A stretch of DNA of 64,000 nucleotides. It comes from Acetobacterium woodii DSM 1030. GTDB lineage: Bacteria; Bacillota; Clostridia; Eubacteriales; Eubacteriaceae. The stretch covers positions 1,973,732 through 2,037,731 of the forward strand of contig NC_016894.1 in assembly GCF_000247605.1 (NCBI RefSeq), in the 5' to 3' direction. Both the position numbers and the translations under genes were made by a program. The notes beneath the pieces were generated by a model. The model ran no database searches, was not told the origin of the DNA, and saw nothing but the letters and a program-made list of their open reading frames with translations. Each line of letters begins with the position of its first letter. Position 1 is the first letter of the stretch. Positions 45,858 through 55,322 of this stretch are shown in pieces.

Positions 45858-47459
45858 ATGTCAAACAATAATTTACAATCCATCACCAGTAAACTCTGGG
45901 CCATGGCCAACGAGCTGCGGGGTAATATGGACGCCGGCGAATTTAAAAACTATATTCTGGCGTTCATGTTCTACCGTTATTTATCGGAACATCAGCAGGA
46001 TTATCTGCTCTCCAATCATGTTATTGATGTCGCTGCCGGGCAAACTATTAACGAAGCTTTTAAAGAACAGGCCAGTGGCGATGATCTGGCCGATTACCTC
46101 GATGATATTTCGGCCAGCCTGGGTTATGCCATTGCCCCGGAGGACACCTGGGTTTCGTTGACCGAAAAAATTGCCAACAGCCAGGTGATCCCCAGCGATT
46201 ATCAGACAATTTTTGACAACTTCAACCGCAATGCTGAGTTAAATAAAGAAGCCGCCCAGGATTTTTCCGGCGTCTTTAATGATATCAATCTCGGCGATTC
46301 CCGTCTGGGAGCATCCACCACCGCCCGGGCGAAATCGCTGAACAATATTGTCAAGCTGGTTGATGAGATTGACTATCATGGCACCGACGGCAAAGATGTG
46401 TTGGGCGAAATCTACGAATACTTAATCGGTCAATTTGCCGCCAGTGCCGGGAAAAAAGGGGGCGAATTCTATACCCCCCATCAGGTCAGTCAGATCCTGG
46501 CCAAGCTGGTGACGGCCGGGGTGACGGTGTCCGACACAGCATTTACTCTGTATGATCCAACTATGGGGTCGGGATCGCTGTTGTTAACTGTCCGGAGTGA
46601 ATTGCCAGGCGGCGATCACCCCGGGGCGATTAAATTTTACGGCCAGGAATTAAACACCACCACCTACAACCTGGCCCGGATGAATCTGATGATGCATGGG
46701 GTTTCCTTCAACAATATGACCCTGCACAATGCCGACACCTTAGAAAGTGACTGGCCCGATGGTCCGGATGCCAAAGGGATTGATCAGCCTCGGAGCTTTG
46801 ATGCGGTGGTCGCCAATCCGCCCTACTCGGCCAAATGGGACAATCCTGAAAGCAAACTAAAAGATCCCCGTTTCAGCGAATACGGTAAACTGGCTCCGGC
46901 ATCAAAGGCCGACTTTGCCTTTATTCTCCACAGCCTTTATCACTTAAACAGCACCGGCACGATGGCGATTGTCCTACCTCATGGGGTCTTGTTCCGGGGT
47001 GCTGCTGAGGGTAAAATTCGCCAGACCTTAATTGAAAAGAACGTTCTTGATACGGTAATTGGTCTGCCAGCTAATTTATTTTACGGCACCAGCATCCCGA
47101 CGACGATTCTGGTCTTTAAGAAAAACCGCCAGACTAAGGATATTCTCTTCATTGATGCCAGCAATGATTTCGAAAAAAATAAAAATCAGAATAATTTGAG
47201 TGACAACCATATCAATAAAATTATCGACACCTTCAAAACCCGCCAGGATATTGAAAAATATGCCCATGTCGCCTCAATTGACGAAATCCAGGCCAATGAT
47301 TATAACCTGAATATTCCCCGGTACGTTGATACCTTTGAAGAAGAAGCGCCGATTGATCTGGATGAAGTCAATCGCTTGTTGGCCCAGGATAACGCCGAAA
47401 TTGAAGAATTGGAAAAAGAAATCAATGAGCAGCTTAAACTTTTAGGGGTCGAAGTCTAG
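45858..47459 (+). CDS. hsdM: Type I restriction-modification methyltransferase HsdM
   Basis: 533 aa N6-adenine methylase. The HsdM N-terminal helical domain (about 1-150) is followed by the catalytic domain with SAM motif DPTMGSGSLLL near residue 233 and catalytic NPPY near 320. GEFYTPHQVSQILAKL near 200 and GTSIPTTILVFKK near 410 are further family blocks. With HsdS it methylates the target; with HsdR it forms the restriction complex. It ends with a charged coiled-coil-like helix. Confidence 0.96.
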   Translation: MSNNNLQSITSKLWAMANELRGNMDAGEFKNYILAFMFYRYLSEHQQDYLLSNHVIDVAAGQTINEAFKEQASGDDLADYLDDISASLGYAIAPEDTWVSLTEKIANSQVIPSDYQTIFDNFNRNAELNKEAAQDFSGVFNDINLGDSRLGASTTARAKSLNNIVKLVDEIDYHGTDGKDVLGEIYEYLIGQFAASAGKKGGEFYTPHQVSQILAKLVTAGVTVSDTAFTLYDPTMGSGSLLLTVRSELPGGDHPGAIKFYGQELNTTTYNLARMNLMMHGVSFNNMTLHNADTLESDWPDGPDAKGIDQPRSFDAVVANPPYSAKWDNPESKLKDPRFSEYGKLAPASKADFAFILHSLYHLNSTGTMAIVLPHGVLFRGAAEGKIRQTLIEKNVLDTVIGLPANLFYGTSIPTTILVFKKNRQTKDILFIDASNDFEKNKNQNNLSDNHINKIIDTFKTRQDIEKYAHVASIDEIQANDYNLNIPRYVDTFEEEAPIDLDEVNRLLAQDNAEIEELEKEINEQLKLLGVEV

Positions 47460-47480
47460 GGTGAAAGAATAGAAGAAAGG

Positions 47481-47505
47481 TCTAGTTAATTGGTGATTAA
47501 CTAGA
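47481..47505. other. Perfect inverted repeat after hsdM
   Basis: TCTAGTTAAT-tggtg-ATTAACTAGA, 10-bp arms with a 5-nt loop. It may stop or stabilise the hsd transcript; no T-run follows. Confidence 0.5.
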
Positions 47506-47574
47506 CGATAACGCAGAGCTGAATACCAGCGAAATTTTTGATAGCTTAAAAAATAAGGGGGCAAAAGGATCAAT

Positions 47575-50500
47575 ATGGAAAATTCAATTAAAAAAAGAAT
47601 AACGCAATGCTTATTTATCGGAATCGGGTTGTTTATAATGGTCGGACTGTTACCGCAGACGGCCCTAGCAGCAAGTCATACCATATCTGACGGCGAGACG
47701 TTGAGCATTGCAACCGGTGTTTTAACAAAAATGGATAGCTCGACTCAAACGCTGACGATATCCGCAGGCGATACAGTTGAGGTCGATGCTGGTGCAACAG
47801 CATCGCTGACCGGTAGTCAAAATGTTCATATCATTTGTGATCCGGGCGTAACATTAACGCTTGATTCGGTGACAAGTGACGTCAGTGGACGCGGTGGTTG
47901 TGCCCTCAGTTTTTCAGGCAGCAGTAACACCCTGATTTTAAGTGGGACAAATACACTTAAAAGTGGTGAATACGAACCAGGTATCCAGGTTGAAGACGGC
48001 ACAGAAGAAGGCTGTACAGAAATCGAAATAAAGGGAACTGGCAGTCTTAATGTGAGTGGCGGACAATCCGCTGCCGGGATCGGCGGCGGTTCTGTTTGGC
48101 AATGCGGTACAATTACAGTATCGGGGGGAACGGTCACAGCAACCGGTGGAAATAATGGTGCCGGCATCGGTGCCGGAGAAAATAAAGATGGCGGGACGAT
48201 CACACTATCGGGAGGAACAATCAATGCAACTGGCGGAGGTGATGGTGCTGGTATTGGCGGCGGCTCTAAAGGAGCTGGCGGAGAGATTAGCATCACCGGC
48301 GGTATGGTCACTGCAACTGGCGGTTCTAATGGTGCTGGTATCGGTGGCGGAAATAATGGCGCAGGTGGCACGATTACCATATCGGGAGGGACGGTCGCTG
48401 CAACCGGTGCATGGCAAAGTGCCGGGATCGGCGGTGGTTCTAAAGGAACTGGTGGAGAGATTAGCATCATTGGTGGTACGGTCACTGCAAGCGCTGGCGA
48501 ATATGCTGCCGGTATCGGTGGTGGTATGGAAAGAAATGGCGGCACGGTTACCATATCGGGAGGGACAGTTACGGTAATGGGTAATCATCAAGGTGCTGGG
48601 ATCGGCGGCGGTTCTGCGGGACATGGCGGTACGATAACCATATTAGGGGGGACGGTCACTGCAACTGGTGGACAATCTGGTGCCGGGATCGGCGGTGGTT
48701 TTTTGGGAGATAGTGGTACAATTTCAATAAAAGGCGGTACTGTATTTGCCAAGCAGGGCAGAGGCGGAGATAATGATATTGGCCATGGTTATAATGGCTA
48801 TGATAATTCAACTGTTTTTAGCGGTGATGCCCTGGTATTTTTAGCCAACGATGCTTGTGTTATATCTGATGGATCAACCCTTACTCATTTTCCAAAATCA
48901 GGGCCACTTTATGGCTTTAGCCTACCAGACGGTTGGTCTGATGCTGGCATATATGCACCGTCATATTCTTTGCTATATGACGATAATGGTGGTACTGGCT
49001 CTAAAAATGAAAAAGCTCCTCGGGATAAAACGATAACAGTCGAAGATTCTAGTGGTTTAAAAAATCAGGGTTATACGTTTAAAGAGTGGAACACAAAAGC
49101 AGACAGCAGCGGAATAAGCTATGCACCAGGTGACAGTATTATAATGTCAGGTGATTTAACGCTGTATGCTATTTGGACGCTTGAAATGGCAGCGCTGGTC
49201 GATAGCATAAGCCCAGCTGACGGCATTGCGCCAATTGATGGTAATGTGGTCATTACTTTTAACAACAATAATATGGATACCACAGTAACTGGCACGGTTA
49301 TGATGAACGGCACTACGCTCAGTGGTGGATCTTGGTCAAACGGTAGTCAAACCTATACCATTCCCTATTCCGATTTAGGCTACTATCAAAGCTGCACGAT
49401 AGCAATTTCCGGATTTAAAAATACCAATTATATAACGATGGAACCTGCCAGCGCCAGCTTTACCACTGAAGCACCGGCTGATCTTTTAAATCTCGCCGTT
49501 AATACGGGCATCTTGAGTCCGACTTTTGATCCGGATACAGTTGTCTTCAGCGTGGATGCCACCGGCATTGACAGCATCGGCATTACTGCGAAGACAATTG
49601 ATCCGAGTGCCAATCTGACCATTAACGGCGTGGGAGCAACCTCTGGTAGCGAAACAAATGTAAGCCTCGATAACAGCACCAATCTGATACCGATTGTCGT
49701 AACTGCCCAGGACGGCAGTCAGAAAGCTTATATTATCTCAGTCAAGGGAAGAGGCAACGACGGTAATTTAATCATCAATGCCAATTTAGCCAGCCTGTCT
49801 CTTAATGCTGGCTTATTAAGTCCGGGCTTTAACCCAGGAACCACCACTTATTACGCCAATGTGGGCAGTAATGTGGATGCAATTGAGCTGACTGCATCAG
49901 CGTTAGACGAAAAGGCCGTCATGCTTTTAAACGGAGTCATTTTAAGTCAGGGAGGTTCGCAAACAATCCCGCTTTCTCTTGGAAATAATGAAGTAGAGCT
50001 GATGGTTATTACCCAGGACGCAAGCACTAAAACCTATAACCTGACGATTAATCGCGAGGCCAATGAGGCAACCCTTTCGAGCTTGACGCTTTCTCAGGGG
50101 GTGCTTTCACCTGCCTTTGCAACCGCGACCACCAGCTACACAACAACCGTTGAAAATGCTGTTGACAGCCTGACGGTGACGCCTACAGCAACGAATAGTG
50201 GGGCAACCGTCACTGTTAATGGACAGGCTTCATCAGTTCCTGTTAATCTGACCGTGGGCAGCAATATTATTACGATTGAGGTGACTGGCAGCGATAGTGT
50301 TTCCACCATAACTTATACCGTTGAAGTGACGAGACAGGAACCAAAAACCAAGGAAATTGGCTGTAGTTACCAGACTCATGTTGAAAACATCGGCTGGCAG
50401 GGTTTTGTATCTGATGGCGAGATCAGTGGGACGGAAGGACAGAGTCTAAGGCTTGAAGGCATTAAAATAGAACTTGATGATCAGGAAAATCTTGGAATAG

Positions 50501-50808
50501 AATATGCAAGTTATGTTGAAAACATTGGTTGGCAGGGGTTTGTATCTGATGGCGAGATAAGCGGGACAGAAGGACAAGCACTGCAACTGGAAGCGATCAA
50601 AATTAATCTGACGGGTGAAAATGCCGACAAATATGATATTTACTATCAGGTTCATGCTCAGAATTTCGGCTGGCTGGATTGGGCCCGAAATGGGGAAGCT
50701 GCCGGAACGGCCGGGCTGGGCTATCGACTGGAAGCGATTAAGATTGTGGTTGCCCCTAAAGGTCAAGCGGTACCAGGTGATACGCAAGAACCATTTGTAC
50801 AGAGTTAA
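47575..50808 (+). CDS. Large secreted surface protein with Gly-rich, InlB, cadherin-like and ChW repeats
   Basis: 1,077 aa. A signal peptide (about 1-33, hydrophobic core then ALAA) is followed by eight or so copies of a ~25-residue Gly-rich unit (GGTVTATGG...GAGIGGG, about residues 155-390), probably a beta-helix. An InlB/Flg_new-type repeat ends GDLTLYAIW near 540. Next come an Ig-like domain (about 545-640), three cadherin-like beta-sandwich repeats (about 640-925; LSPGFNPGTTTYYANVG form) and three ChW repeats (about 930-1060; HVENIGWQGFVSDGEISG). ChW repeats are clostridial cell-surface modules. No enzymatic domain is visible, so it may be an adhesin or cell-wall-associated scaffold. Confidence 0.85.
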   Translation: MENSIKKRITQCLFIGIGLFIMVGLLPQTALAASHTISDGETLSIATGVLTKMDSSTQTLTISAGDTVEVDAGATASLTGSQNVHIICDPGVTLTLDSVTSDVSGRGGCALSFSGSSNTLILSGTNTLKSGEYEPGIQVEDGTEEGCTEIEIKGTGSLNVSGGQSAAGIGGGSVWQCGTITVSGGTVTATGGNNGAGIGAGENKDGGTITLSGGTINATGGGDGAGIGGGSKGAGGEISITGGMVTATGGSNGAGIGGGNNGAGGTITISGGTVAATGAWQSAGIGGGSKGTGGEISIIGGTVTASAGEYAAGIGGGMERNGGTVTISGGTVTVMGNHQGAGIGGGSAGHGGTITILGGTVTATGGQSGAGIGGGFLGDSGTISIKGGTVFAKQGRGGDNDIGHGYNGYDNSTVFSGDALVFLANDACVISDGSTLTHFPKSGPLYGFSLPDGWSDAGIYAPSYSLLYDDNGGTGSKNEKAPRDKTITVEDSSGLKNQGYTFKEWNTKADSSGISYAPGDSIIMSGDLTLYAIWTLEMAALVDSISPADGIAPIDGNVVITFNNNNMDTTVTGTVMMNGTTLSGGSWSNGSQTYTIPYSDLGYYQSCTIAISGFKNTNYITMEPASASFTTEAPADLLNLAVNTGILSPTFDPDTVVFSVDATGIDSIGITAKTIDPSANLTINGVGATSGSETNVSLDNSTNLIPIVVTAQDGSQKAYIISVKGRGNDGNLIINANLASLSLNAGLLSPGFNPGTTTYYANVGSNVDAIELTASALDEKAVMLLNGVILSQGGSQTIPLSLGNNEVELMVITQDASTKTYNLTINREANEATLSSLTLSQGVLSPAFATATTSYTTTVENAVDSLTVTPTATNSGATVTVNGQASSVPVNLTVGSNIITIEVTGSDSVSTITYTVEVTRQEPKTKEIGCSYQTHVENIGWQGFVSDGEISGTEGQSLRLEGIKIELDDQENLGIEYASYVENIGWQGFVSDGEISGTEGQALQLEAIKINLTGENADKYDIYYQVHAQNFGWLDWARNGEAAGTAGLGYRLEAIKIVVAPKGQAVPGDTQEPFVQS
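48050..48740 (+). repeat. Tandem ~75-bp coding repeats in the surface protein
   Basis: About eight degenerate units of 75 bp (with one half-size phase), each encoding GGT(V/I)TATGG...GAGIGGG. High similarity between units makes slippage or recombination and copy-number change likely. Confidence 0.85.
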
Positions 50809-50918
50809 TAAGTCTTAATGATAAGAAAAAAAAAGAGGTTTTTTACATCCAATTGGCAGACAGATGGAGTGTTTGAATTTTGCGTATTTTAAAAACATAA
50901 AACAGGAGGAGAGCTGCA

Positions 50919-51281
50919 TTGAATCATATACAGGAGAAAATGGAAAAAGAAGTTGTCTCATTAATATTCCGTGAATACCCTGATCTGCGGGATCAAATCA
51001 ATAAGGCCCGCGTTATTGACCGGGAATTTACTGGCGTGGGATTCTTTACTAATTATCACAACGATGATATATTATGGGAAGAAGAAATGATAATCTCTGA
51101 TGTCGGCGCTATACTCAATAATAATATTGAGGTTGGGTTTGTATTTTTCATCAGAGAAGAAGGAGCGCGTTTCCTTGAATGTTATATGTATGGGGATCCT
51201 TTCCCAGATCAGATTGAATCTTACGAAGTTTTTATCTATGAGAAATTTCCAGGCGATGTCTATAAAGTCCCTAAAAAGTAA
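50919..51281 (+). CDS. Hypothetical small acidic protein
   Basis: 120 aa starting at TTG with AGGAGGAG 7 nt upstream. Visible text is EFTGVGFFTNYHNDD, EVGFVFFIREEGARFLECYMYGDPFP and EVFIYEKFPGDVYKVPK. The mix of short strands and acidic surface resembles immunity-type proteins that accompany surface toxins, but no toxin domain is present in the neighbouring surface protein. Family not recognised. Confidence 0.65.
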   Translation: MNHIQEKMEKEVVSLIFREYPDLRDQINKARVIDREFTGVGFFTNYHNDDILWEEEMIISDVGAILNNNIEVGFVFFIREEGARFLECYMYGDPFPDQIESYEVFIYEKFPGDVYKVPKK

Positions 51282-51398
51282 ACTTGATTATTGATGAATT
51301 GCCATCTGGTATTAACAGATTCAGATTTCTGGGATGTCACCATACTAAATGTGTTAGGAAAATGGTTAAAGCAAAGAGCTTAATGAGGAGCGTAAAAC

Positions 51399-51800
51399 AT
51401 GAAAAAAACAAACGTTAATTTGGCAATTGAGTTCATTAATGCAATTGATGAAGGTAAGTGTGGAGATGAACTGGATCAGTTTTATGATCCTTCAGTTGTA
51501 CAAACCGAATATCCCAATTTGCTTTCAAAAAAAATTGTTGAAAGAACATTAGATGACATAAAAAAGGCATCAATTAGTGGGAAACAGGTAATTTCAAAGC
51601 AAAAGTACGAAATCATAAGATCTTTTGCATGCGGTGAAAGTGTTATTGTCGAAGTGATCTGGACGGGAACACTCGCAATATCTTTGGGAAAACTGAATCC
51701 GGGGGACGAGATGAAAGCTTTTTTTGCGCAGGTGTTTGATTTTAAAGACGGAAAAATAATTTGTCAGCGAAATTATGATTGTTTTGAAAATTTTCTATAG
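51399..51800 (+). CDS. SnoaL/NTF2-like protein
   Basis: 133 aa. The pattern (long first helix AIEFINAIDEGKCGDELDQFYDPSVVQTEYP, then antiparallel strands ending FFAQVFDFKDGKIICQRNYDCFENF) is that of the SnoaL-like cone-shaped fold. Such proteins bind or turn over small molecules; no specific substrate can be given. GAGGAG precedes the ATG. Confidence 0.75.
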   Translation: MKKTNVNLAIEFINAIDEGKCGDELDQFYDPSVVQTEYPNLLSKKIVERTLDDIKKASISGKQVISKQKYEIIRSFACGESVIVEVIWTGTLAISLGKLNPGDEMKAFFAQVFDFKDGKIICQRNYDCFENFL

Positions 51801-51873
51801 GATTATGTAAAACAAAAATGTAATTAATCATAGAAAGCTATAGTCATGGCATATAACTGTGGCTCTGCCGGAA

Positions 51874-52029
51874 ATGAACGATTTATCGCATCAACCCGCT
51901 ATTTTTAGAAGTGGTGGTGTCATATTGGCAGGAGATTATCTGGTTGACATGACTCCATCGGTTAATCAGGTTCCATATTTGATAAAAAATCTGTTTAACT
52001 GGGCAAAAGAAGTAAAAGTTCGGCCGTGA
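51874..52029 (+). pseudogene. Relic of a Fic gene (mid-segment only)
   Basis: A 51-codon stretch, MNDLSHQPAIFRSGGVILAG then DYLVDMTPSVNQVPYLIKNL, FNWAKEVKVRP and TGA. It matches residues ~115-160 of the Fic gene at 36936 (IFRSGGVAIFAEDHLVHMAP). The catalytic HPFxDGN motif and both ends are gone, so it is not functional. Confidence 0.85.
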
Positions 52030-52137
52030 ACTTGAAGTTTTATTAAAACGATAAAATATTTTCGAACAAAAAAGTCCACTTAAGTCAATCGTTCAGTTGA
52101 TCAAATTCATATAATATCGTTTTGTATTGAATCAAAC

Positions 52138-52237
52138 AATTCCTTATGGATAATTTATTGGTTCAATTGTATAATATATTCAGGTATGGTTTTAGTCTCA
52201 TGTTTATCTTTGATTGTGGCGACTTTATTTGACCAAA
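52138..52237 (-). pseudogene. Relic of an IS256 5' end
   Basis: About 100 bp matching the transposase start and leader of the IS256 element at 26280-26370 (TTATGGATAATTT, GGTTCAATTGTATAATAT, ATGGTTTTAGTCTC, TTGTGGCGACTTTATT). On the minus strand it would read M-x-x-YIIQLNQ before a stop. It abuts the RelA/SpoT-domain gene. Confidence 0.85.
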
Positions 52238-52264
52238 TCTATTTTTGGAAAGGAAAGCGCATCA

Positions 52265-53254
52265 ATGAAAAAATTAAATGACTATTTATACGCAGGTGAC
52301 ACCGTTCTTAAGATTTTACAGCGATATTCTGAAGACTTGAAACGCTCGGCGAAGGAAACGCATAATCAGATTGACCTTGTCCACTGTAATTTTCTGCTTC
52401 AAATTGCGGAACTCTGGCAGCACAACGACTTTTTGGCTTCACAATCGCAACGGATTCGAGAATTTTACAAACATATGGCCAACGACTATCCGTTTCTGGC
52501 TTTTACTTTTAAGGGGCGAATTAAATCGCTGATCCGTGCAGAAGCAAAATTTAACGGTTATATTGTTGAATATATTTATGATTATTATAGTGAACACGGC
52601 GATTACCCATCGCTTCCTGAATTAAAAAATGCCTTAAATTGTTTTCGGGACCTGATTGCCTACCGCATTGTGATTTCGCTGCCAAAATGTCATTTAAAAG
52701 CAGGTGAAATTTGTGCAGATGAAGAAATAAAATATTTATACGAGGTTGCCAATCAGTTACTTGATTTTCTGGAGGAACGAGGATTTACCGCCGAACTGTC
52801 TTCATTAAAAGGACAGAAAAAATCGCCTTTGTTACATGAAAGCGTCAGCCCGTATTATAAGGATTATATCGCCAATTCAGAACCGAATGGCTACCGTTCG
52901 CTACACATAACATTTTATGATAATATTGCCCGCTGCTATATAGAAGTGCAACTGCGGACCAAAGAAATGGACGATTTTGCCGAAATCGGCCCGGCTAATC
53001 ATTTAGGTTACGAGAAAAAACAGGAAAGTGAAAGAGCCAGACGAGATGTGATTCCTCAAGGCGAAAATATTTATTTTGATGATGCCTATGAAAGGGGAAT
53101 CATCTTGCAACAACTCGAACTGGCAAAACTGGATGTAAATATGTTTTCAGCCATGGATAATTCTCTAATCAATGATGGCTGCGGTCTTTACCGCGGCAGA
53201 CTGATTCTTCCATACGAGCATCTGTCAAGATTCCAAAATGACCTGATTGATTAA
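52265..53254 (+). CDS. RelA/SpoT-domain protein (orphan alarmone-synthetase-like)
   Basis: 329 aa from the ATG at 52265 (GGAAAGGAAAGC upstream); the ORF runs on upstream to 52214, but that part is IS256-relic sequence. The RelA_SpoT synthetase region holds CFRDLIAYRIVISLP near residue 130, SEPNGYRSLHITFYD near 210 and CYIEVQLRTKEMDDFAEIGPANHLGY near 230. The N-terminal ~100 residues are helical and not a hydrolase HD domain. It would make (p)ppGpp or a related nucleotide. It is clearly different from the small synthetase at 12332 and sits in an IS-flanked context, so a toxSAS-like or defence role is possible. Confidence 0.78.
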   Translation: MKKLNDYLYAGDTVLKILQRYSEDLKRSAKETHNQIDLVHCNFLLQIAELWQHNDFLASQSQRIREFYKHMANDYPFLAFTFKGRIKSLIRAEAKFNGYIVEYIYDYYSEHGDYPSLPELKNALNCFRDLIAYRIVISLPKCHLKAGEICADEEIKYLYEVANQLLDFLEERGFTAELSSLKGQKKSPLLHESVSPYYKDYIANSEPNGYRSLHITFYDNIARCYIEVQLRTKEMDDFAEIGPANHLGYEKKQESERARRDVIPQGENIYFDDAYERGIILQQLELAKLDVNMFSAMDNSLINDGCGLYRGRLILPYEHLSRFQNDLID

Positions 53255-53290
53255 TGGGTGCGAAGCAGTGACCATTGACTTCAAAAAAAT

Positions 53291-53343
53291 AAAAGGCAAG
53301 ACACGTTACGAAAGATTAAATCGTAAGGGGTCTTGCCTTTTTT
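53291..53343 (+). terminator. Terminator after the RelA/SpoT-domain gene
   Basis: Outer stem AAAAGGCAAGAC / GTCTTGCCTTTT with an inner smaller hairpin (GTTACGA / TCGTAAG) and a T-run. Confidence 0.85.
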
Positions 53344-53449
53344 AATAAAGCCGTGGGGATGAACAAAAATCAGCAATAAAGAATGACGGTTTTAAAATGA
53401 AACGACGTATTTTTTGTATCAATCGCTGACTTGTTTCAATAACGATTGT

Positions 53450-54274
53450 TTACCTGCTTTTTTCTGAGCGGGCAAAAAGAAAGGTACCGATAATCAAGCA
53501 AATCACGGTCAACACGACAATAGCAATAAAGTTTACTACCGGATTAAACAAGACAACGCTCGCATATTCGGGAGTTCCGGCATAAACTACCGCGCGAACG
53601 AGGTCAAGGCAGTATGTCATCGGCATGGCATGGCTTAAGATATACAAAATACCACTGGAATTATTAATGGGAATAATCGCGCCGGAAAGAAACATCTGCG
53701 GCATGGTGATAAGCATCACGGCAATATTGGCGGTTTTATTGCTTTTGATAAGTCCGATGATGATCATTGCTAACGCCCCCCCCGAAAGACACATCAGTGG
53801 CGATAGGATTAGAATCATCAGTAGCTGTCCGGGATTGAGGGTAATTCCCATGATGAGCCCAACAATTAAAGTGCCAGCCATACTGATAATAGCGCCAAAG
53901 GATGAGCCGAAAATTTTACCGATCACGATCGCATAACGTGAGACCGGAGAAACCAGCATCTCCTGGGTGAAATCCGTAGTATGGTCTTCGACCAATGACA
54001 TCATTCCGGTAGTTGTGACCATAAAAAGCATATTAACCATCATCCCGACCATCATAAATTTGTTATAGTCGAAATGGAGGCCTCCCGTCATATTCTCGGC
54101 AAGGCTACCGCCTAGCATCCCCATCATGATCAGTGGCATGGCGAGACTCATAATAATGGTACTGGGCGACCGAAGCGCCAGTGTGATGTCTCTTAGGGCA
54201 ATCGTGATAACAGCGTTGATTTCACGTCTGATTCTTGATTTTCGTCTTCCATTTGTTAAAGAAATTTCATTCAT
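53450..54274 (-). CDS. ABC-2 type transporter permease
   Basis: 274 aa with six predicted membrane helices and the ABC-2 membrane block (DFTQEMLVSPVSRYAIVIGKI, then LSGAIIPINNSSGIL and AMPMTYCLDLVRAVVYAG), as in daunorubicin-resistance type exporters. It overlaps its ATPase by 4 bp (ATGA). Together they form an exporter for a drug, lipid or polysaccharide-like substrate, not identifiable here. Confidence 0.88.
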   Translation of the reverse strand: MNEISLTNGRRKSRIRREINAVITIALRDITLALRSPSTIIMSLAMPLIMMGMLGGSLAENMTGGLHFDYNKFMMVGMMVNMLFMVTTTGMMSLVEDHTTDFTQEMLVSPVSRYAIVIGKIFGSSFGAIISMAGTLIVGLIMGITLNPGQLLMILILSPLMCLSGGALAMIIIGLIKSNKTANIAVMLITMPQMFLSGAIIPINNSSGILYILSHAMPMTYCLDLVRAVVYAGTPEYASVVLFNPVVNFIAIVVLTVICLIIGTFLFARSEKSR

Positions 54275-55212
54275 GCGGCACCTTCTGTCTTGTTAATGTA
54301 ATCTACATAAGCATCCTCGAGCGATGGTTCTTTAATTTCTAATACTGTCAATTTGGTTTTAAGCCGGGAAATAATTTCCTGTGGGGTTCTGTTCTGATAA
54401 GGAACGATAATATGCGTATCTTTTTTGTGGAACAAGCCCAACTCCGAAAGTTCGTTTGTCAAGCTCATCTGATCTTCGGCATCCAGAATAACTTCTTTGC
54501 GCAGTAGACTTCTTTTCATTTCTTCCGGCGAGCAGCAGCTGGCAATCTGTCCTTTATTGATAATGCATACCTGATCGACATGTTCAGCCTCGTCGATATA
54601 ATGTGTGGTTAAAAATACAGTTGTTCCGTATTCTTTACGGACATTATTAATGTATTCCCATAGACTTCGACGGCTGACCGCATCCAATCCTTGTGTTGGT
54701 TCATCAAGAAACAAAACGGCCGGGGTATGCATGAGGCTGCGGATAATCTCCAGTTTGCGTTGCATGCCGCCCGACATTTTTTTGACGGGCTTAAAGATGG
54801 TATCCCGAATTCCAACAATCTCAGCAAGTTCCATAACACGATCTTTATACTCCTTAGGCATAAGACGAAAACTGGGACGATAACTATACATCCCATACAA
54901 ACAAGCATGGAAACGAATATTTTCTTCCGCCGAGAGTTGTAGATCGAGGCTGGGTTTTTGGAAGATAATTCCAACCTTATCCCGTACCTTTTTTGCTTCC
55001 TTCTCAATGTCATAACCGGCAATCGTTACGAGGCCAGAAGTTTTGGCCAACGTGGTGGTCAGGATCGAAATGGTAGTGGTTTTTCCAGCTCCATTGGGAC
55101 CGAGGAAAGCAAAAAACTCGCCTTCATTCACATTAAAACTGACCCCTTTAACAGCTGGTGTTTTAGCTTTGTCATATTGTTTTATCAGATTTTCTACTTG
55201 AATCATCGACAT
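54271..55212 (-). CDS. ABC transporter ATP-binding protein (DrrA-type)
   Basis: 313 aa. Walker A GPNGAGKTTT (about residue 38), signature MSGGMQRK (about 145), Walker B VLFLDEPTQGLD (about 165) and the H-loop TTHYIDEAE (about 200). The C-terminal extension after residue 230 is typical of the drug-exporter group. The ATG at 55212 has AGGAGG 8 nt upstream. It precedes the permease and follows the two-component genes by 110 bp on the same strand, so coordinate control is likely. Confidence 0.93.
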   Translation of the reverse strand: MSMIQVENLIKQYDKAKTPAVKGVSFNVNEGEFFAFLGPNGAGKTTTISILTTTLAKTSGLVTIAGYDIEKEAKKVRDKVGIIFQKPSLDLQLSAEENIRFHACLYGMYSYRPSFRLMPKEYKDRVMELAEIVGIRDTIFKPVKKMSGGMQRKLEIIRSLMHTPAVLFLDEPTQGLDAVSRRSLWEYINNVRKEYGTTVFLTTHYIDEAEHVDQVCIINKGQIASCCSPEEMKRSLLRKEVILDAEDQMSLTNELSELGLFHKKDTHIIVPYQNRTPQEIISRLKTKLTVLEIKEPSLEDAYVDYINKTEGAA

Positions 55213-55322
55213 AAAAATAACCTCCTGTTTATTTACTTCGAAATTAGTTTAACAAAGTAATTTAAACGCAAGATAAATGGTGTTTAAACTGAGTGTAAAC
55301 ACGAAAAAAAGTTTAGTGTTCT

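Noticed and set aside
47826-48624. Long antisense frames opposite the surface protein (Pro- and Thr-rich)
   Set aside because: They are shadows of the Gly-rich repeat; composition is artificial and no ribosome binding site exists.
48050-48740. CRISPR array
   Set aside because: The repeats are coding, about 75 bp, degenerate and contiguous without spacers. No Cas genes are in the window.
52214-52264. Longer N-terminus for the RelA/SpoT-domain gene
   Set aside because: The extra 17 codons are IS256-relic DNA; the ATG at 52265 has a good ribosome binding site.
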